Positions 16,932-26,374 of a DNA stretch of 64,000 nt are shown one piece after another. Position numbers and translations under genes: made by a program. The notes beneath the pieces are model-generated. The model searched no databases, had not been told where the DNA came from, and worked only from the letters and a program-made list of their open reading frames with translations. Numbering within the stretch: position 1 is the first letter of the stretch; the number at the start of each line of letters is the position of its first letter. The DNA is from Actinomycetota bacterium (GTDB lineage: Bacteria; Actinomycetota; Acidimicrobiia; Actinomarinales; Actinomarinaceae): assembly GCA_014384285.1 (NCBI GenBank), contig JACNGE010000006.1, positions 62,001 through 126,000 of the forward strand, written 5' to 3'.

Positions 16932-19900
16932 GACTTACTCAATTCGATTGTTAGAGAATAATCTAATAAACTTTCTGAACCAGGCTCGTCAATTGCCTTA
17001 AAATCTAGTGACAATGTTTCATTCATTATATATTTTTTGTGTTTTTGGATTGCTGAGAGTAGAAGTTTATCTCTTGAATATACGATTGTTGATATACGAT
17101 CGGTAATATCGTAACCAGAATCTTTTCTCTTTTTCTGTACAAGAGAAACAACTTCTCTAGATAACCTTTCTTCCAGAAGTTCATTATCAACATTAGTATT
17201 GAGTGAAATCAGATAATCTCCAACAATATCCTGGTTGTCTATTTCATTTACAGCAACTAATTGTAAATCTAAATCATCCACAGAAATCTTTTCTCCGTGA
17301 AATAAAAAGAAACCTTTTTCTATTAAATCTGTTACATCATCTTGGCTTTTTGTATTTAATTCTTTCTTAAGTTCATTTATTTTTTTTCCTAGCTTTGGAC
17401 CTAGCACTTGATAGTTTGGCTTGCAATCATATTTAATCCATTCGGAGACATTCTCCTCAAATATGATTTTCTTAACATTCAGCTCATTAAGTATTAATTG
17501 CTCAACGTTTCTTATTTGCCTCTGCAGTTCAACATCTGCTGTAATGATACTGAGGTTATTAAGTGGCTGCTTATTAGGTATTTCAACTTTAAGTCTAATA
17601 TTTCTTGAAGCTTTAATAATATTTTTAGCGATCAAGATTTCATTTTCTAGATCTTTGTTAATTAAATTTTCATTAGCTACTGGGTAGTTTTCATAATGTA
17701 TGCTTGTATTCTCTTCTTCTACTAATCCCTGATAAATCTCTTCACATATAAATGGCAACACAGGGGCCATTGTTTTTGAAAATTCAAGTAACACTTCATG
17801 TAATGTTTTAAAGGCGTTAATTTTGTCCTTATCATCTACACCTTTTTCTTTCCAAAATCTTTTTCTATTTGATCTGACATACCAGTTGGTTAATTCATCA
17901 ATAAAGTTTATCAATGGTGGGACTACTTCATAAAGGTAATAATTCTCCATTTTTTCGTTTACAGTTTTAATAAGCGATTGAAGAGTCGAAATAATCCACT
18001 GATCCATCAATGAACGTTCCTCAACGGGATCTGCTTTACTCAATTCATCCATTGTAATTTGATCAGCATTCGCGTAGTTAGAGAAAAAAGTATAGCTGTT
18101 CCACAGAGGAAGGATTACATTTCTAGTAACAAGTTGAACACCTTCTTCAGAAAATTTCAAAGGCTCTCCTCTAACAACTGGAGAATTTATAAGATATGCT
18201 CTCAAACTATCACCCCCATAACTATTTAATAATTCTTCGGGGTCAGGATAATTTTTAAGACTTTTACTCATTTTTCGACCATCTTCAGCCAAAATCATTC
18301 CAGTAGTTATACAATTTTTAAATGCTACTGAGTCGAATAAAGCAACAGATAAAATTGTAAGTGTATAGAACCATCCTCTTGTTTGATCAAGTCCTTCGGC
18401 AATAAAGTCTGCAGGAAAACCATCTAGAAAATTTTCTTTATTCTCGAAAGGGTAGTGTTGTTGACCATATGGCATTGATCCTGATTCAAACCAGCAGTCA
18501 AGAACTTCACTAGTTCTTGTATATTTGTTACCATTAACTTCTATTACAACATCATCTAGGTAATGCTTGTGAAGATCATCGACCTTAACACCGCTTAACT
18601 CCTCAAGTTCCTCTATGGATCCTATGCAAATCTGATCAGAAGGGTCTTCAATATTTATCCAAACAGGTATACAGCTTCCCCAATAGCGATTCCTGCTGAT
18701 TGCCCAATCTCTTGCATTTTCTAGCCAATTAGAAAATCTTTTTTCACCAATGAAACCTGGTACCCAGTGGGTCTCTTTGTTCAACTCAACCATACGTTCT
18801 CTTATTTTTTCAACCCTAACGAACCAGGTTGGAATTGCTTTATAAATTAATGGAGTTCCAGTCCTCCAGCAAAATGGATAAGAATGCATCTCAGTTTTCT
18901 GACTAAATAATGAACCCCTGTCTTTAAGTTGATTCATAATTATTTTGTCAGCTTCTTTAACATTCATACCCTCTATACCTAGTACGGAATTATCAAATTT
19001 CCCCGATAAAGTTACTGGATCAACTATCACTTCAATACCTGCATTTTTTAATGCATAGAAGTCACTTTCACCGTACGCAGGAGCCTGAGACACTAGGCCA
19101 GAGCCAGCCAAAGTATTTGTGTCATCACTGTGTATAATTCTAAATGCGCCATTTGAATATTCATCTTCAAACTCTGAGTAGGCAGGAATATATTCACCTC
19201 CAATTAATTCAGAACCAAGGGATTTACCTACTTCAGTAAATTCATAATCACCCAACTCATCAACAAGTTCTTCTGCAATCCAATAGTATTCTTTATCTAT
19301 CCTGATTCGGATATAATTTATATCTTTTCCAACTGCAATCGCAAGGTTTCCAGGTATGCACCAGGGTGTTGTTGTCCAGACTAGAAAGTTATCATTTTTC
19401 TTTATCTCGTTATAGTCATTCCTTGCTTTTAAGGTAAAAAATATAGATGGATCTTCAACATCTCTATAGTCCATATTTGCTTCAAAATTTGAAAGGGGAG
19501 TCGCAGCAGACCAAGAATAAGGGAGTACTTTATAGTCTTTATAAATTAAATCATTTTCCCAAAGATTTTTAAATACCCACCAAACACTTTCCATAAAATC
19601 AATGTCCATTGTTTTGTAATCATTTTCAAAATCCACCCATCTTCCAATTTTTCTTGTTACACGCTCCCAATTTTCAGTATTTGTTTGAACCTGACTTCTA
19701 CATGCTTCATTAAACTTTCCAATACCAAATTCATTTATCTGTTGCGGATCATCTAATCCTAGTTGTTTTTGGACTTCCATCTCTATTGGTAGCCCATGTA
19801 CATCCCAACCAAATCTTCTTTCAACATAGTATCCACGCATTGTCCAATATCGTGGGACTATATCTTTTATTACACCTGCTAGTAAATTGCCGTAATGGGG

Positions 19901-20059
19901 GCTTCCAGTAGGGAACGGCGGACCATCATAGAATCTGAATATCTTCTGATCTTTTCTTTTAAGCATTGAATTGTCAAAAGCATTTATTTTATCCCAATAT
20001 GTTGAAATATCTTGCTCTTGTGAAGCGAGATTAATATTATTATTGATTCTTTTGAACAT
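16928..20059 (-). CDS. ileS: Isoleucyl-tRNA synthetase (eukaryote-like type 2)
   Basis: A 1043-residue class I synthetase charging tRNA-Ile. The ATP signature is PTGSPHYGNLLAG near residue 55 and KMSKSLKNYPDPEEL near 595. A CP1 editing domain separates them. The long C-terminus, lack of the zinc-binding 'C..C' end of bacterial type 1 enzymes, and overall length (above 1000) point to the type 2 form found in many Actinobacteria and often mupirocin-tolerant. It is alone on the minus strand within a plus-strand block. No T-box is visible in its short leader. Confidence 0.95.
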   Translation of the reverse strand: MFKRINNNINLASQEQDISTYWDKINAFDNSMLKRKDQKIFRFYDGPPFPTGSPHYGNLLAGVIKDIVPRYWTMRGYYVERRFGWDVHGLPIEMEVQKQLGLDDPQQINEFGIGKFNEACRSQVQTNTENWERVTRKIGRWVDFENDYKTMDIDFMESVWWVFKNLWENDLIYKDYKVLPYSWSAATPLSNFEANMDYRDVEDPSIFFTLKARNDYNEIKKNDNFLVWTTTPWCIPGNLAIAVGKDINYIRIRIDKEYYWIAEELVDELGDYEFTEVGKSLGSELIGGEYIPAYSEFEDEYSNGAFRIIHSDDTNTLAGSGLVSQAPAYGESDFYALKNAGIEVIVDPVTLSGKFDNSVLGIEGMNVKEADKIIMNQLKDRGSLFSQKTEMHSYPFCWRTGTPLIYKAIPTWFVRVEKIRERMVELNKETHWVPGFIGEKRFSNWLENARDWAISRNRYWGSCIPVWINIEDPSDQICIGSIEELEELSGVKVDDLHKHYLDDVVIEVNGNKYTRTSEVLDCWFESGSMPYGQQHYPFENKENFLDGFPADFIAEGLDQTRGWFYTLTILSVALFDSVAFKNCITTGMILAEDGRKMSKSLKNYPDPEELLNSYGGDSLRAYLINSPVVRGEPLKFSEEGVQLVTRNVILPLWNSYTFFSNYANADQITMDELSKADPVEERSLMDQWIISTLQSLIKTVNEKMENYYLYEVVPPLINFIDELTNWYVRSNRKRFWKEKGVDDKDKINAFKTLHEVLLEFSKTMAPVLPFICEEIYQGLVEEENTSIHYENYPVANENLINKDLENEILIAKNIIKASRNIRLKVEIPNKQPLNNLSIITADVELQRQIRNVEQLILNELNVKKIIFEENVSEWIKYDCKPNYQVLGPKLGKKINELKKELNTKSQDDVTDLIEKGFFLFHGEKISVDDLDLQLVAVNEIDNQDIVGDYLISLNTNVDNELLEERLSREVVSLVQKKRKDSGYDITDRISTIVYSRDKLLLSAIQKHKKYIMNETLSLDFKAIDEPGSESLLDYSLTIELSKS

Positions 20060-20182
20060 ATCTTTAAAATTTTAAAGCTTTTTAGAATAAATATACGTGA
20101 TATAAAGAATATTTAAATAATAATAAAATACTTACCTTTTTGTAGAAATTTACTAAGCTATTTAAATTAATAGGAATAAAAA

Positions 20183-20560
20183 ATGGCAAGAAAATTATCA
20201 CAAAATACAGTTAATAAATTTAAGAAAAAACTTGAGTTAGAACGTGAGAATCTATCAGGCTTACTTGAAAGACATCAAGAAGAACGTCAAAAAGTAAGAC
20301 TATCAGAGGGATCAGCCGAGAGAAGTCCTGACCCATCAGAAGCTGATGGTGGTTCTATGGCCTTTGAGTTAGAAAAAGAATTAACTCTAGATGAAAACAC
20401 CAAGTACTTATTAAATCAGGTTGAGCATGCTTTATTTTTAATCAAAAAGAAAAAATATGGTATTTGTGAAAATTGTGGTGAATCAATTCCAGTTGCAAGG
20501 CTTGAAGCTTTGCCGTACTCAGCAACTTGTAAAGATTGCGCTCTCTTAATTGACTCTTAA
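20183..20560 (+). CDS. DksA/TraR-type C4 zinc-finger protein
   Basis: A 125-residue protein: a basic coiled-coil N-terminal half, a DPSEADGGS loop, and a C-terminal four-cysteine finger CENCG...CKDC preceded by KYGICENCG.SIPVARLEALPYS, as in DksA/TraR proteins. Proteins of this type lie next to lspA and ileS in Actinobacteria. The family binds RNA polymerase, but the acidic coiled-coil tip of true DksA is not clearly kept, so activity is uncertain. AGGA lies upstream of the ATG. Confidence 0.85.
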   Translation: MARKLSQNTVNKFKKKLELERENLSGLLERHQEERQKVRLSEGSAERSPDPSEADGGSMAFELEKELTLDENTKYLLNQVEHALFLIKKKKYGICENCGESIPVARLEALPYSATCKDCALLIDS

Positions 20561-21008
20561 TAAATATTTATATCCAGTTTTTATAGCAACTTTCTTAGCT
20601 GTAATTGATAATTTGGTTAAGTACTTTATTAGGAACAATAATATTCAAGAATTTGTTGTCGTAGAAAACTTCCTGACAATTGACTTAACCTACAATACAG
20701 GAATAGCTTTTGGTTTTTTAAGTGACTACACAAATACAACATATTTAATATCGCTTTTAGTTTTAGGTTGGCTAATTTATCAAATTAATGATATTGAAAA
20801 AAATTCCATCGAGTTTTACTCTTTCATTTTAATTTTAGGTGGTGCACTTGGAAATCTTTCTGAAAGAGGTTGGAGTTTATTAACAGGTGATGGGGGAAAG
20901 GTAACTGACTTTATAGAGCTTTTGTTTATACCTAGTTTTAATATTGCTGACTCACTGATAACTATTGGCATTGTATCCTTACTACTCATGGAGTTCAAAA
21001 ATCGATAA
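20550..21008 (+). CDS. lspA: Lipoprotein signal peptidase LspA
   Basis: A 152-residue, four-helix membrane aspartyl protease that cleaves lipoprotein signal peptides. It shows DNLVKYFI near the N-terminus, DLTYNTGIAFGF, GGALGNLSERGW and FNIADS. The second catalytic aspartate is in NIAD; the first, normally in 'GNLxDR', is glutamate here (GNLSER). A TTG start overlaps the upstream gene by 11 bases. The change in a catalytic residue is unusual, although the rest of the protein looks under normal constraint. Confidence 0.92.
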   Translation: MTLNKYLYPVFIATFLAVIDNLVKYFIRNNNIQEFVVVENFLTIDLTYNTGIAFGFLSDYTNTTYLISLLVLGWLIYQINDIEKNSIEFYSFILILGGALGNLSERGWSLLTGDGGKVTDFIELLFIPSFNIADSLITIGIVSLLLMEFKNR

Positions 21009-21675
21009 TATAGAAATCGTTCATAAAAATGAAAATTTTATTATTTTCAACAAACCAAATGGCTTACTTACTCACCCTACTGCTAACTCAGAAGAGTCTA
21101 CATTAAGAGACTACCTAGTCGAGCTTTATCCAGATGTCCTTACTTGGGGAGAACCCAAAAGAGAAGGTATTGTCCACAGACTGGACAAAGTCACGTCCGG
21201 TCTTCTACTCTGCCCACTAAAAGAGGAAATTTTTAAAATCTTTAAAGAGAAATTTAAAACTAGAGAAATTAAAAAGATTTATACAGCGTTAGTTCAGGGA
21301 ACTTTACCATTTGATTCTGGTTTAATACAAGTTCCACTCAGCAGATCAAAACAAAACAGAAGTAAAAGGGCTGTTGATAGAACTGGTCGAGAATCTATAA
21401 CAAAATATGAAATAATTGACTATTCAGTCGATTTAAACATTTCAAAATTAGAGTTGGAGCTCGTGACCGGTAGAAATCATCAAATTAGAGCACATATGGA
21501 ATATATGAAGACACCAGTTCTAAATGACGAACTTTATGGATCATCTAAAAATAATGATATTCCTCATAATGCCATAGCTCTTCATTCTACTTTTTTACAA
21601 TTCGAGTTTGAAAATGAAATCTTTGCATTTAGCACCGAACCACCATCATTTTTTAATCAAGTCTTAGATGTGTAA
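20965..21675 (+). CDS. RluA/RluD family pseudouridine synthase
   Basis: About 236 residues. The catalytic motif HRLDKVTSGLL holds the active-site aspartate, and VTGRNHQIRAHM is the second family signature. The S4 RNA-binding domain found in RluD is missing, so the target (rRNA or tRNA) is uncertain, although position behind lspA is where the rluD-like gene lies in Actinobacteria. No ATG is available: candidate starts are TTG 20965 and TTG 20971, both overlapping lspA by about 40 bases. Confidence 0.88.
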   Translation: MALYPYYSWSSKIDNIEIVHKNENFIIFNKPNGLLTHPTANSEESTLRDYLVELYPDVLTWGEPKREGIVHRLDKVTSGLLLCPLKEEIFKIFKEKFKTREIKKIYTALVQGTLPFDSGLIQVPLSRSKQNRSKRAVDRTGRESITKYEIIDYSVDLNISKLELELVTGRNHQIRAHMEYMKTPVLNDELYGSSKNNDIPHNAIALHSTFLQFEFENEIFAFSTEPPSFFNQVLDV

Positions 21676-21692
21676 TTTTTGAAAAATACTTT

Positions 21693-21698
21693 TATTAT
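21693..21698 (+). promoter_or_regulatory. Candidate -10 box (TATTAT) of leaderless dnaE
   Basis: TATTAT ends six bases (GTTTTT) before the dnaE ATG at 21705. No Shine-Dalgarno sequence is possible in that space. It predicts a transcript beginning at the ATG. Confidence 0.5.
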
Positions 21699-21704
21699 GT
21701 TTTT

Positions 21705-24700
21705 ATGAGTAAATCTTTTGTACACCTACATGCCCATACAGAGTATTCAATGCTTGATGGTGCTGCTAAAATTCAAACTTATATAAATCGCGTAAAGGAA
21801 CTTGGCCAACCTGGAGCTGCAATTACTGATCATGGAAACCTTTACGGAGCGTTAGAGTTTTATAATCTTGCAATTAAAAATGGTGTAAATCCAATTATTG
21901 GATATGAAGCATACGTCACCACTGGATCTAGGTTTGATCGTCCTGATAGAGATAAGAATAAAAGATATCACTTAACACTATTAGCTGAAAATACAGAAGG
22001 ATATTGGAATTTAGTCAAGCTCGCCAGTAAAGCTTATACAGAGGGTTACTATTACAAACCAAGACTAGATTATGAATTGATGAGGGAGCATTCAAAAGGA
22101 ATAATGGCATTATCAGGCTGTTTAGGTGGTGAAATAGCCCAACTTTTAGCACCAGATGGCTCTACTGAAGAAGGAAATTCACAAGGACAAAGAAGCTATG
22201 AAAATGCTCTCAATAAAGCTGCCTTGTATCAAGAAATTTTTGGGGATAAAAACTTTTTTATTGAGTTACACAACCATGGTATAAAACAACAGGAATTAAT
22301 ACTTCCTGACCTACTTAAAATATCCAAGGAATTATCAGCCCCTTTAATAGCTACAAATGATTCGCACTATGTACATCCCGATGATTCATCTGCCCACGAT
22401 GCATTATTATGTGTGCAGACTAATGCAACAATTGATGATGAATCAAGGTTTAAGTTTCAAGGGAACGGTTATTATGTAAAGTCTTCTGAAGAGATGAGAG
22501 AGCTATTTCCTCACGATGTGTACCCAGATGCATGTGACAATACAGTAAAAATTGCTGACAGGGTGGAATATAAATTTAAAACTGGTCAGTACTATTTACC
22601 TGCTTTTCCAGTTAATATTCCAAAACTAACAGCAGAAGAATATCTTAAAAAATTGGTATACGAAGGTGCAGAGTCAGTATATAAAGAATTAACAGATGAA
22701 ATAACAGAAAGAATTGAATATGAACTCGAAGTTATAAATACAATGGGGTTTGCCTCCTATTTCTTAATAGTTGGAGATTTAATTAGTTACGCGAAAAAAA
22801 ATAAAATTAGAACTGGTGCTGGAAGAGGGTCTGCCGCAGGTTCTATAGTTTCATACTGTTTAGGGATAACTGGCATTGAGCCTCTAAAGTATGGATTACT
22901 TTTTGAAAGGTTCTTAAATAAAGGACGTAAAGAACTTCCCGATATAGATATGGATTTTGACGAGAGGTATAGAAATGATGTTATAGATTACGTTGTAGAT
23001 AAGTATGGAGAAGATAAAGTAGCGCATATTGTGACCTTCGCAACTATAAAAGCTAAACAGGCAATCAGAGATGCTTCTAGAGTTCTCGGACTTCCATTTT
23101 CAGCTGGAGATAAAGTAGCAAAGCTTATGCCACCCATGATATTAGGAAATACAGCAACTCTCTCAGAATGCCTTGCTTTAGATGAAGAAAACGAGAGCGG
23201 ATATAGTAAAGAATTTTACTCTGCATCTGCAGAGTTGCGAAATCTATATAAAAATGACGAAGAAGTTAAAAAAATAATCGATATCGCGCTTGGTCTTGAA
23301 GGTTTGAAGCGTCAAGACGGTATTCATGCGGCTGCAGTTGTTATTTCACCAGAAGTAATTACAAACTTTCTCCCTGTGCAAAAAAAGGGAAAGGATGCTG
23401 AACTAGTAACTCAGTACGAAATGCATACTGTTGAGCAGTTAGGCTTATTAAAGATGGATTTTTTAGGACTTAGGAATCTATCGATAATTGATAGAACAAT
23501 TGAGTTAATAAATAATACGTCGTTCAATATTGATGAAGTCGCTCTTAATGATCAGAAAACATTTGAATTATTTTCTTCAGGCAAAATGACCGGAGTCTTT
23601 CAGCTAGAAAGCAGAGTTGCACAAGCTACAGCCAGAAACTTAAAACCTAAGAGATTTGAGGATATAGTTGCATTAGTTGCTCTAATCCGTCCGGGCCCCC
23701 TTGGAGCAAATATGCATATTGAATTCGCAGAAAGAGCAAATGGTAAAAAACAGATTGAATTCCTACATGAAGATTTAAAAGAAATTTTGGAAGAAACTTA
23801 CGGTGTAATTCTTTATCAAGAACAGGTGATGCAAATAGCTCAAAGAATATCAGGATTTCAGCTAGATGAAGCTGATGATCTTAGAAAAGCTATGGGTAAA
23901 AAAATTCCAAAGGTCATGGAGAAACAAAGAAAGAAATTTACCAGTGGTGCATTAGAAAATGGATATTCAGAACAATTTTCTATTGAGTTATTTGACCAGA
24001 TTGCTTTTTTTGCTGGATACGGATTCAACAAAAGCCACTCTGTCCCGTATGCTTTACTTGCTTACCAAACAGCCTACTTGAAGGCAAATTATCCAGCTGA
24101 ATATCTGTCTGCATGTCTTACAGCTGTCAAAAGAGATAAGGAAAGAACAGCTATTTTTCTAGCAGAAGCTAGAGAATTAGGTGTTAATGTAAAAACTCCT
24201 GATATCAATTTGAGTATCGAAGATTTCTCAGTAGCAAATGGAGAAATACTATTCGGCCTTTCTGCTATCCGAAATGTCGGAGACATTACTGCAGAAAAAA
24301 TAGTCCATGAGCGAAAAAATGGTAACTACGAAACTGTTCAAGATTTTCTTGCTCGTACAGACTCTAGATCACTTAACAAAAGGGGTGTAGAAGCCATGAT
24401 ACAAGGTGGAGCTTTTGATCAGTTTGGTTTCCCTAGAAGGGGATTGTTTGAATCAATTACTGACCTTATCGAAGATGCAAAAGAGCTGAAGAAAGAAAAA
24501 AATACATCGCAGACCTCTTTATTTGAATTCGACGATCAAACTTCAGATTTAACTTCTGTAAAAAATATTGAGTGGGAGAAAAAAGAGTTTCTAGATAGAG
24601 AAAGAGAAATGCTTGGTTTTTTTGTAAGTGAGGACCCACTCGAAGGATATGGTGAAATTTTTAGATCAGAATCTACGCATTCAGTTATTGAATTAATTGA

Positions 24701-25199
24701 TTTAGAAGAAGATGAAGAAGTAAATGTAGCAATTACAGGTTTAGTTTCGAATGTACAAAAACGTGTATCTCGAAGAGGAAATGCTTGGATTCAATTCGAC
24801 TTACAGGAATCGACCGGCTCGGTTGGCGTTCTTGTATTTAACAAGCTAGTTGATGTATATAATACCCAACTGGATGGAGAACTTTATTTAAAAGTATCCG
24901 GAACCTATGTAGGCGGAGTTGAAAACACTATACGTGCTAGAGACTTTGAACTTATTGAGCCTTCTAAACTTTTAACCGATTTAGACACAACACCTTTAAA
25001 AATCTCGGTACAAGAAGAAATAATGGATAAAAACAACTTAATTTTATTAAAAGAGTTACTTGAAAAACATCCAGGGCGTTCAAAAGTGGAACTAGAAGTT
25101 AATAATGATACTGGTGTGAAACTTTTAGAACTAAAAAATATAAAAGTTAAAAAAACTACAGAACTTAGAAATGAAATTAACACATTACTAGCAAACTAA
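21705..25199 (+). CDS. dnaE: DNA polymerase III alpha subunit DnaE
   Basis: A 1164-residue replicative C-family polymerase. The N-terminal PHP domain (FVHLHAHTEYSMLDG, AITDHGNLYG) keeps metal-binding residues, so PHP proofreading is possible. The palm has GRGSAAGS and PDIDMDFD near residue 412. YQEQVMQIA and GYGFNKSHSV follow, then helix-hairpin-helix and an OB domain near 1000. Length matches actinobacterial DnaE1. It carries its own apparent leaderless promoter. Confidence 0.96.
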   Translation: MSKSFVHLHAHTEYSMLDGAAKIQTYINRVKELGQPGAAITDHGNLYGALEFYNLAIKNGVNPIIGYEAYVTTGSRFDRPDRDKNKRYHLTLLAENTEGYWNLVKLASKAYTEGYYYKPRLDYELMREHSKGIMALSGCLGGEIAQLLAPDGSTEEGNSQGQRSYENALNKAALYQEIFGDKNFFIELHNHGIKQQELILPDLLKISKELSAPLIATNDSHYVHPDDSSAHDALLCVQTNATIDDESRFKFQGNGYYVKSSEEMRELFPHDVYPDACDNTVKIADRVEYKFKTGQYYLPAFPVNIPKLTAEEYLKKLVYEGAESVYKELTDEITERIEYELEVINTMGFASYFLIVGDLISYAKKNKIRTGAGRGSAAGSIVSYCLGITGIEPLKYGLLFERFLNKGRKELPDIDMDFDERYRNDVIDYVVDKYGEDKVAHIVTFATIKAKQAIRDASRVLGLPFSAGDKVAKLMPPMILGNTATLSECLALDEENESGYSKEFYSASAELRNLYKNDEEVKKIIDIALGLEGLKRQDGIHAAAVVISPEVITNFLPVQKKGKDAELVTQYEMHTVEQLGLLKMDFLGLRNLSIIDRTIELINNTSFNIDEVALNDQKTFELFSSGKMTGVFQLESRVAQATARNLKPKRFEDIVALVALIRPGPLGANMHIEFAERANGKKQIEFLHEDLKEILEETYGVILYQEQVMQIAQRISGFQLDEADDLRKAMGKKIPKVMEKQRKKFTSGALENGYSEQFSIELFDQIAFFAGYGFNKSHSVPYALLAYQTAYLKANYPAEYLSACLTAVKRDKERTAIFLAEARELGVNVKTPDINLSIEDFSVANGEILFGLSAIRNVGDITAEKIVHERKNGNYETVQDFLARTDSRSLNKRGVEAMIQGGAFDQFGFPRRGLFESITDLIEDAKELKKEKNTSQTSLFEFDDQTSDLTSVKNIEWEKKEFLDREREMLGFFVSEDPLEGYGEIFRSESTHSVIELIDLEEDEEVNVAITGLVSNVQKRVSRRGNAWIQFDLQESTGSVGVLVFNKLVDVYNTQLDGELYLKVSGTYVGGVENTIRARDFELIEPSKLLTDLDTTPLKISVQEEIMDKNNLILLKELLEKHPGRSKVELEVNNDTGVKLLELKNIKVKKTTELRNEINTLLAN

Positions 25200-25212
25200 T
25201 TATCATTAAATC

Positions 25213-25422
25213 ATGACATTTAGTATTGAAGAATTTCAAAAACGTTTTAAGGAAAGAGCTGATGCAGTCAAAAACCGTCCAATGCCTCCTATTGGAGGAG
25301 ATGAAAGATTAGCATTTATAAACCAGGCTGAAAAAGATTATCAAGACTATATGATAATTTCAGATTCAGAGTTTGAAGTTACAGAAGAATATCTTATTTT
25401 TAAATATAAATTAGATTCTTAA
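25213..25422 (+). CDS. Small conserved hypothetical protein
   Basis: A 69-residue soluble protein with no membrane segment or known motif. A charged helical N-terminus (FQKRFKERADAVKNRP) leads to PPIGGDERLAFINQAEKDYQDY and a short acidic end. It begins 14 bases after dnaE and probably shares its transcript. I recall similar small proteins in other Actinobacteria but cannot assign a function. Its stop overlaps the thyX stop by four bases. Confidence 0.65.
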   Translation: MTFSIEEFQKRFKERADAVKNRPMPPIGGDERLAFINQAEKDYQDYMIISDSEFEVTEEYLIFKYKLDS

Positions 25423-26081
25423 TTAAGGTTTTTTCCCATTGGAAAAATAATATTTATGACCTCAGCACAGGCTATGGCAATTTCCATGTGTTCCTTTTGA
25501 GTACCATTTGCTGCCCTCAGTTGGATGTAATGTATCCAGCTTCTAAGAGTACCATTCATATAAAGCCTGCTAACAGTATTCCCCTCAGGCAAAACAGATC
25601 TAGCTTGTTCTTTTGCTATTCCCGATTCAATTGCCCAGTTGTATGCTTTTTTTGACACTTCAATAACTTCTTCTTGAAGTGTGTTCCACTTTTCGATAAT
25701 TTCAACATCTTCAGTTTCAACCGAGTTTTGACGATTTTTTTTATCTTGTAAACGAGCTTCACGGATTTGAAATTCCAAGTCTTTGACTGGGTTTGCATAT
25801 CTCTGGCTAAATTCTTGAAAACTGAAAGACCTGTGTCGCAGAATCTGTCTAGCGATATCTCTTGTTGTTTCTATCTCTAAACATGCACTTACCATTTCAA
25901 GAGGAGACCAGTGAGCATTTTTAATCAAATAGTTAATAAGCATTTCACTAGTTTCTGTATTAAGTTGGTTAGAGGGGTTAGACACTCTTGCACAGAAAGC
26001 AACTAATTCTTGAGCATCAACAATTCCTTCTGAATAGAATTCATCTGTTGGTTTAGAATAACTTATTAATTTAACTTTCAT
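25419..26081 (-). CDS. thyX: FAD-dependent thymidylate synthase ThyX
   Basis: A 220-residue flavoenzyme making dTMP from dUMP with NADPH and methylene-tetrahydrofolate. The ThyX motif RHRSFSFQEFSQRY is intact (family RHRxxSxNExSxR, with Q for N). Downstream TVSRLYMNGTLRSWIHYIQLR is the other conserved block. It replaces ThyA in many small actinobacterial genomes. TATAGT ends seven bases before the ATG on the minus strand. Confidence 0.94.
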   Translation of the reverse strand: MKVKLISYSKPTDEFYSEGIVDAQELVAFCARVSNPSNQLNTETSEMLINYLIKNAHWSPLEMVSACLEIETTRDIARQILRHRSFSFQEFSQRYANPVKDLEFQIREARLQDKKNRQNSVETEDVEIIEKWNTLQEEVIEVSKKAYNWAIESGIAKEQARSVLPEGNTVSRLYMNGTLRSWIHYIQLRAANGTQKEHMEIAIACAEVINIIFPMGKNLN

Positions 26082-26088
26082 TTATGTA

Positions 26089-26094
26089 ACTATA
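26089..26094 (-). promoter_or_regulatory. Candidate -10 box (TATAGT) of leaderless thyX
   Basis: On the minus strand TATAGT ends seven bases before the thyX ATG at 26081. No Shine-Dalgarno sequence follows. Confidence 0.4.
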
Positions 26095-26110
26095 TTAAAA
26101 TAAAAAAAGT

Positions 26111-26374
26111 ATGTTTTTATTACGAACAATAGTTTTTTTAATACTTTTTTCATTGATTCTGATACTTGCATATCCACTTCTAATTGTTTACGACATTGCG
26201 ACTGGAGGAGATGGATTTGGGTTATGTTCTAATCTTTCAACATGTGTTATTCCAATCACTGAAGGCCCACGATTATTAGTTTTTCTGATTAGTATATTTT
26301 TCTTTTTAGTATTTTTACTAAGACTGATAATGAAATTTATGAATTCTCTTCAATCCAAAAATTCTATTCTTTAA
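26111..26374 (+). CDS. Small two-helix membrane protein, unknown
   Basis: An 87-residue protein with hydrophobic segments at about residues 5-27 and 52-74. The loop between contains two cysteines (FGLCSNLSTCVIP), probably outside the membrane. No family recognised. It is divergent from thyX by 29 bases and its end overlaps the EamA gene on the other strand by 11 bases. Confidence 0.55.
   Translation: MFLLRTIVFLILFSLILILAYPLLIVYDIATGGDGFGLCSNLSTCVIPITEGPRLLVFLISIFFFLVFLLRLIMKFMNSLQSKNSIL

Noticed and set aside
20062-20077. 16-base palindrome CTTTAAAATTTTAAAG just upstream of ileS
   Set aside because: I considered an operator or part of a T-box. It is pure AT-rich sequence, and no T-box stem or TGG-type loop is present in the short leader.
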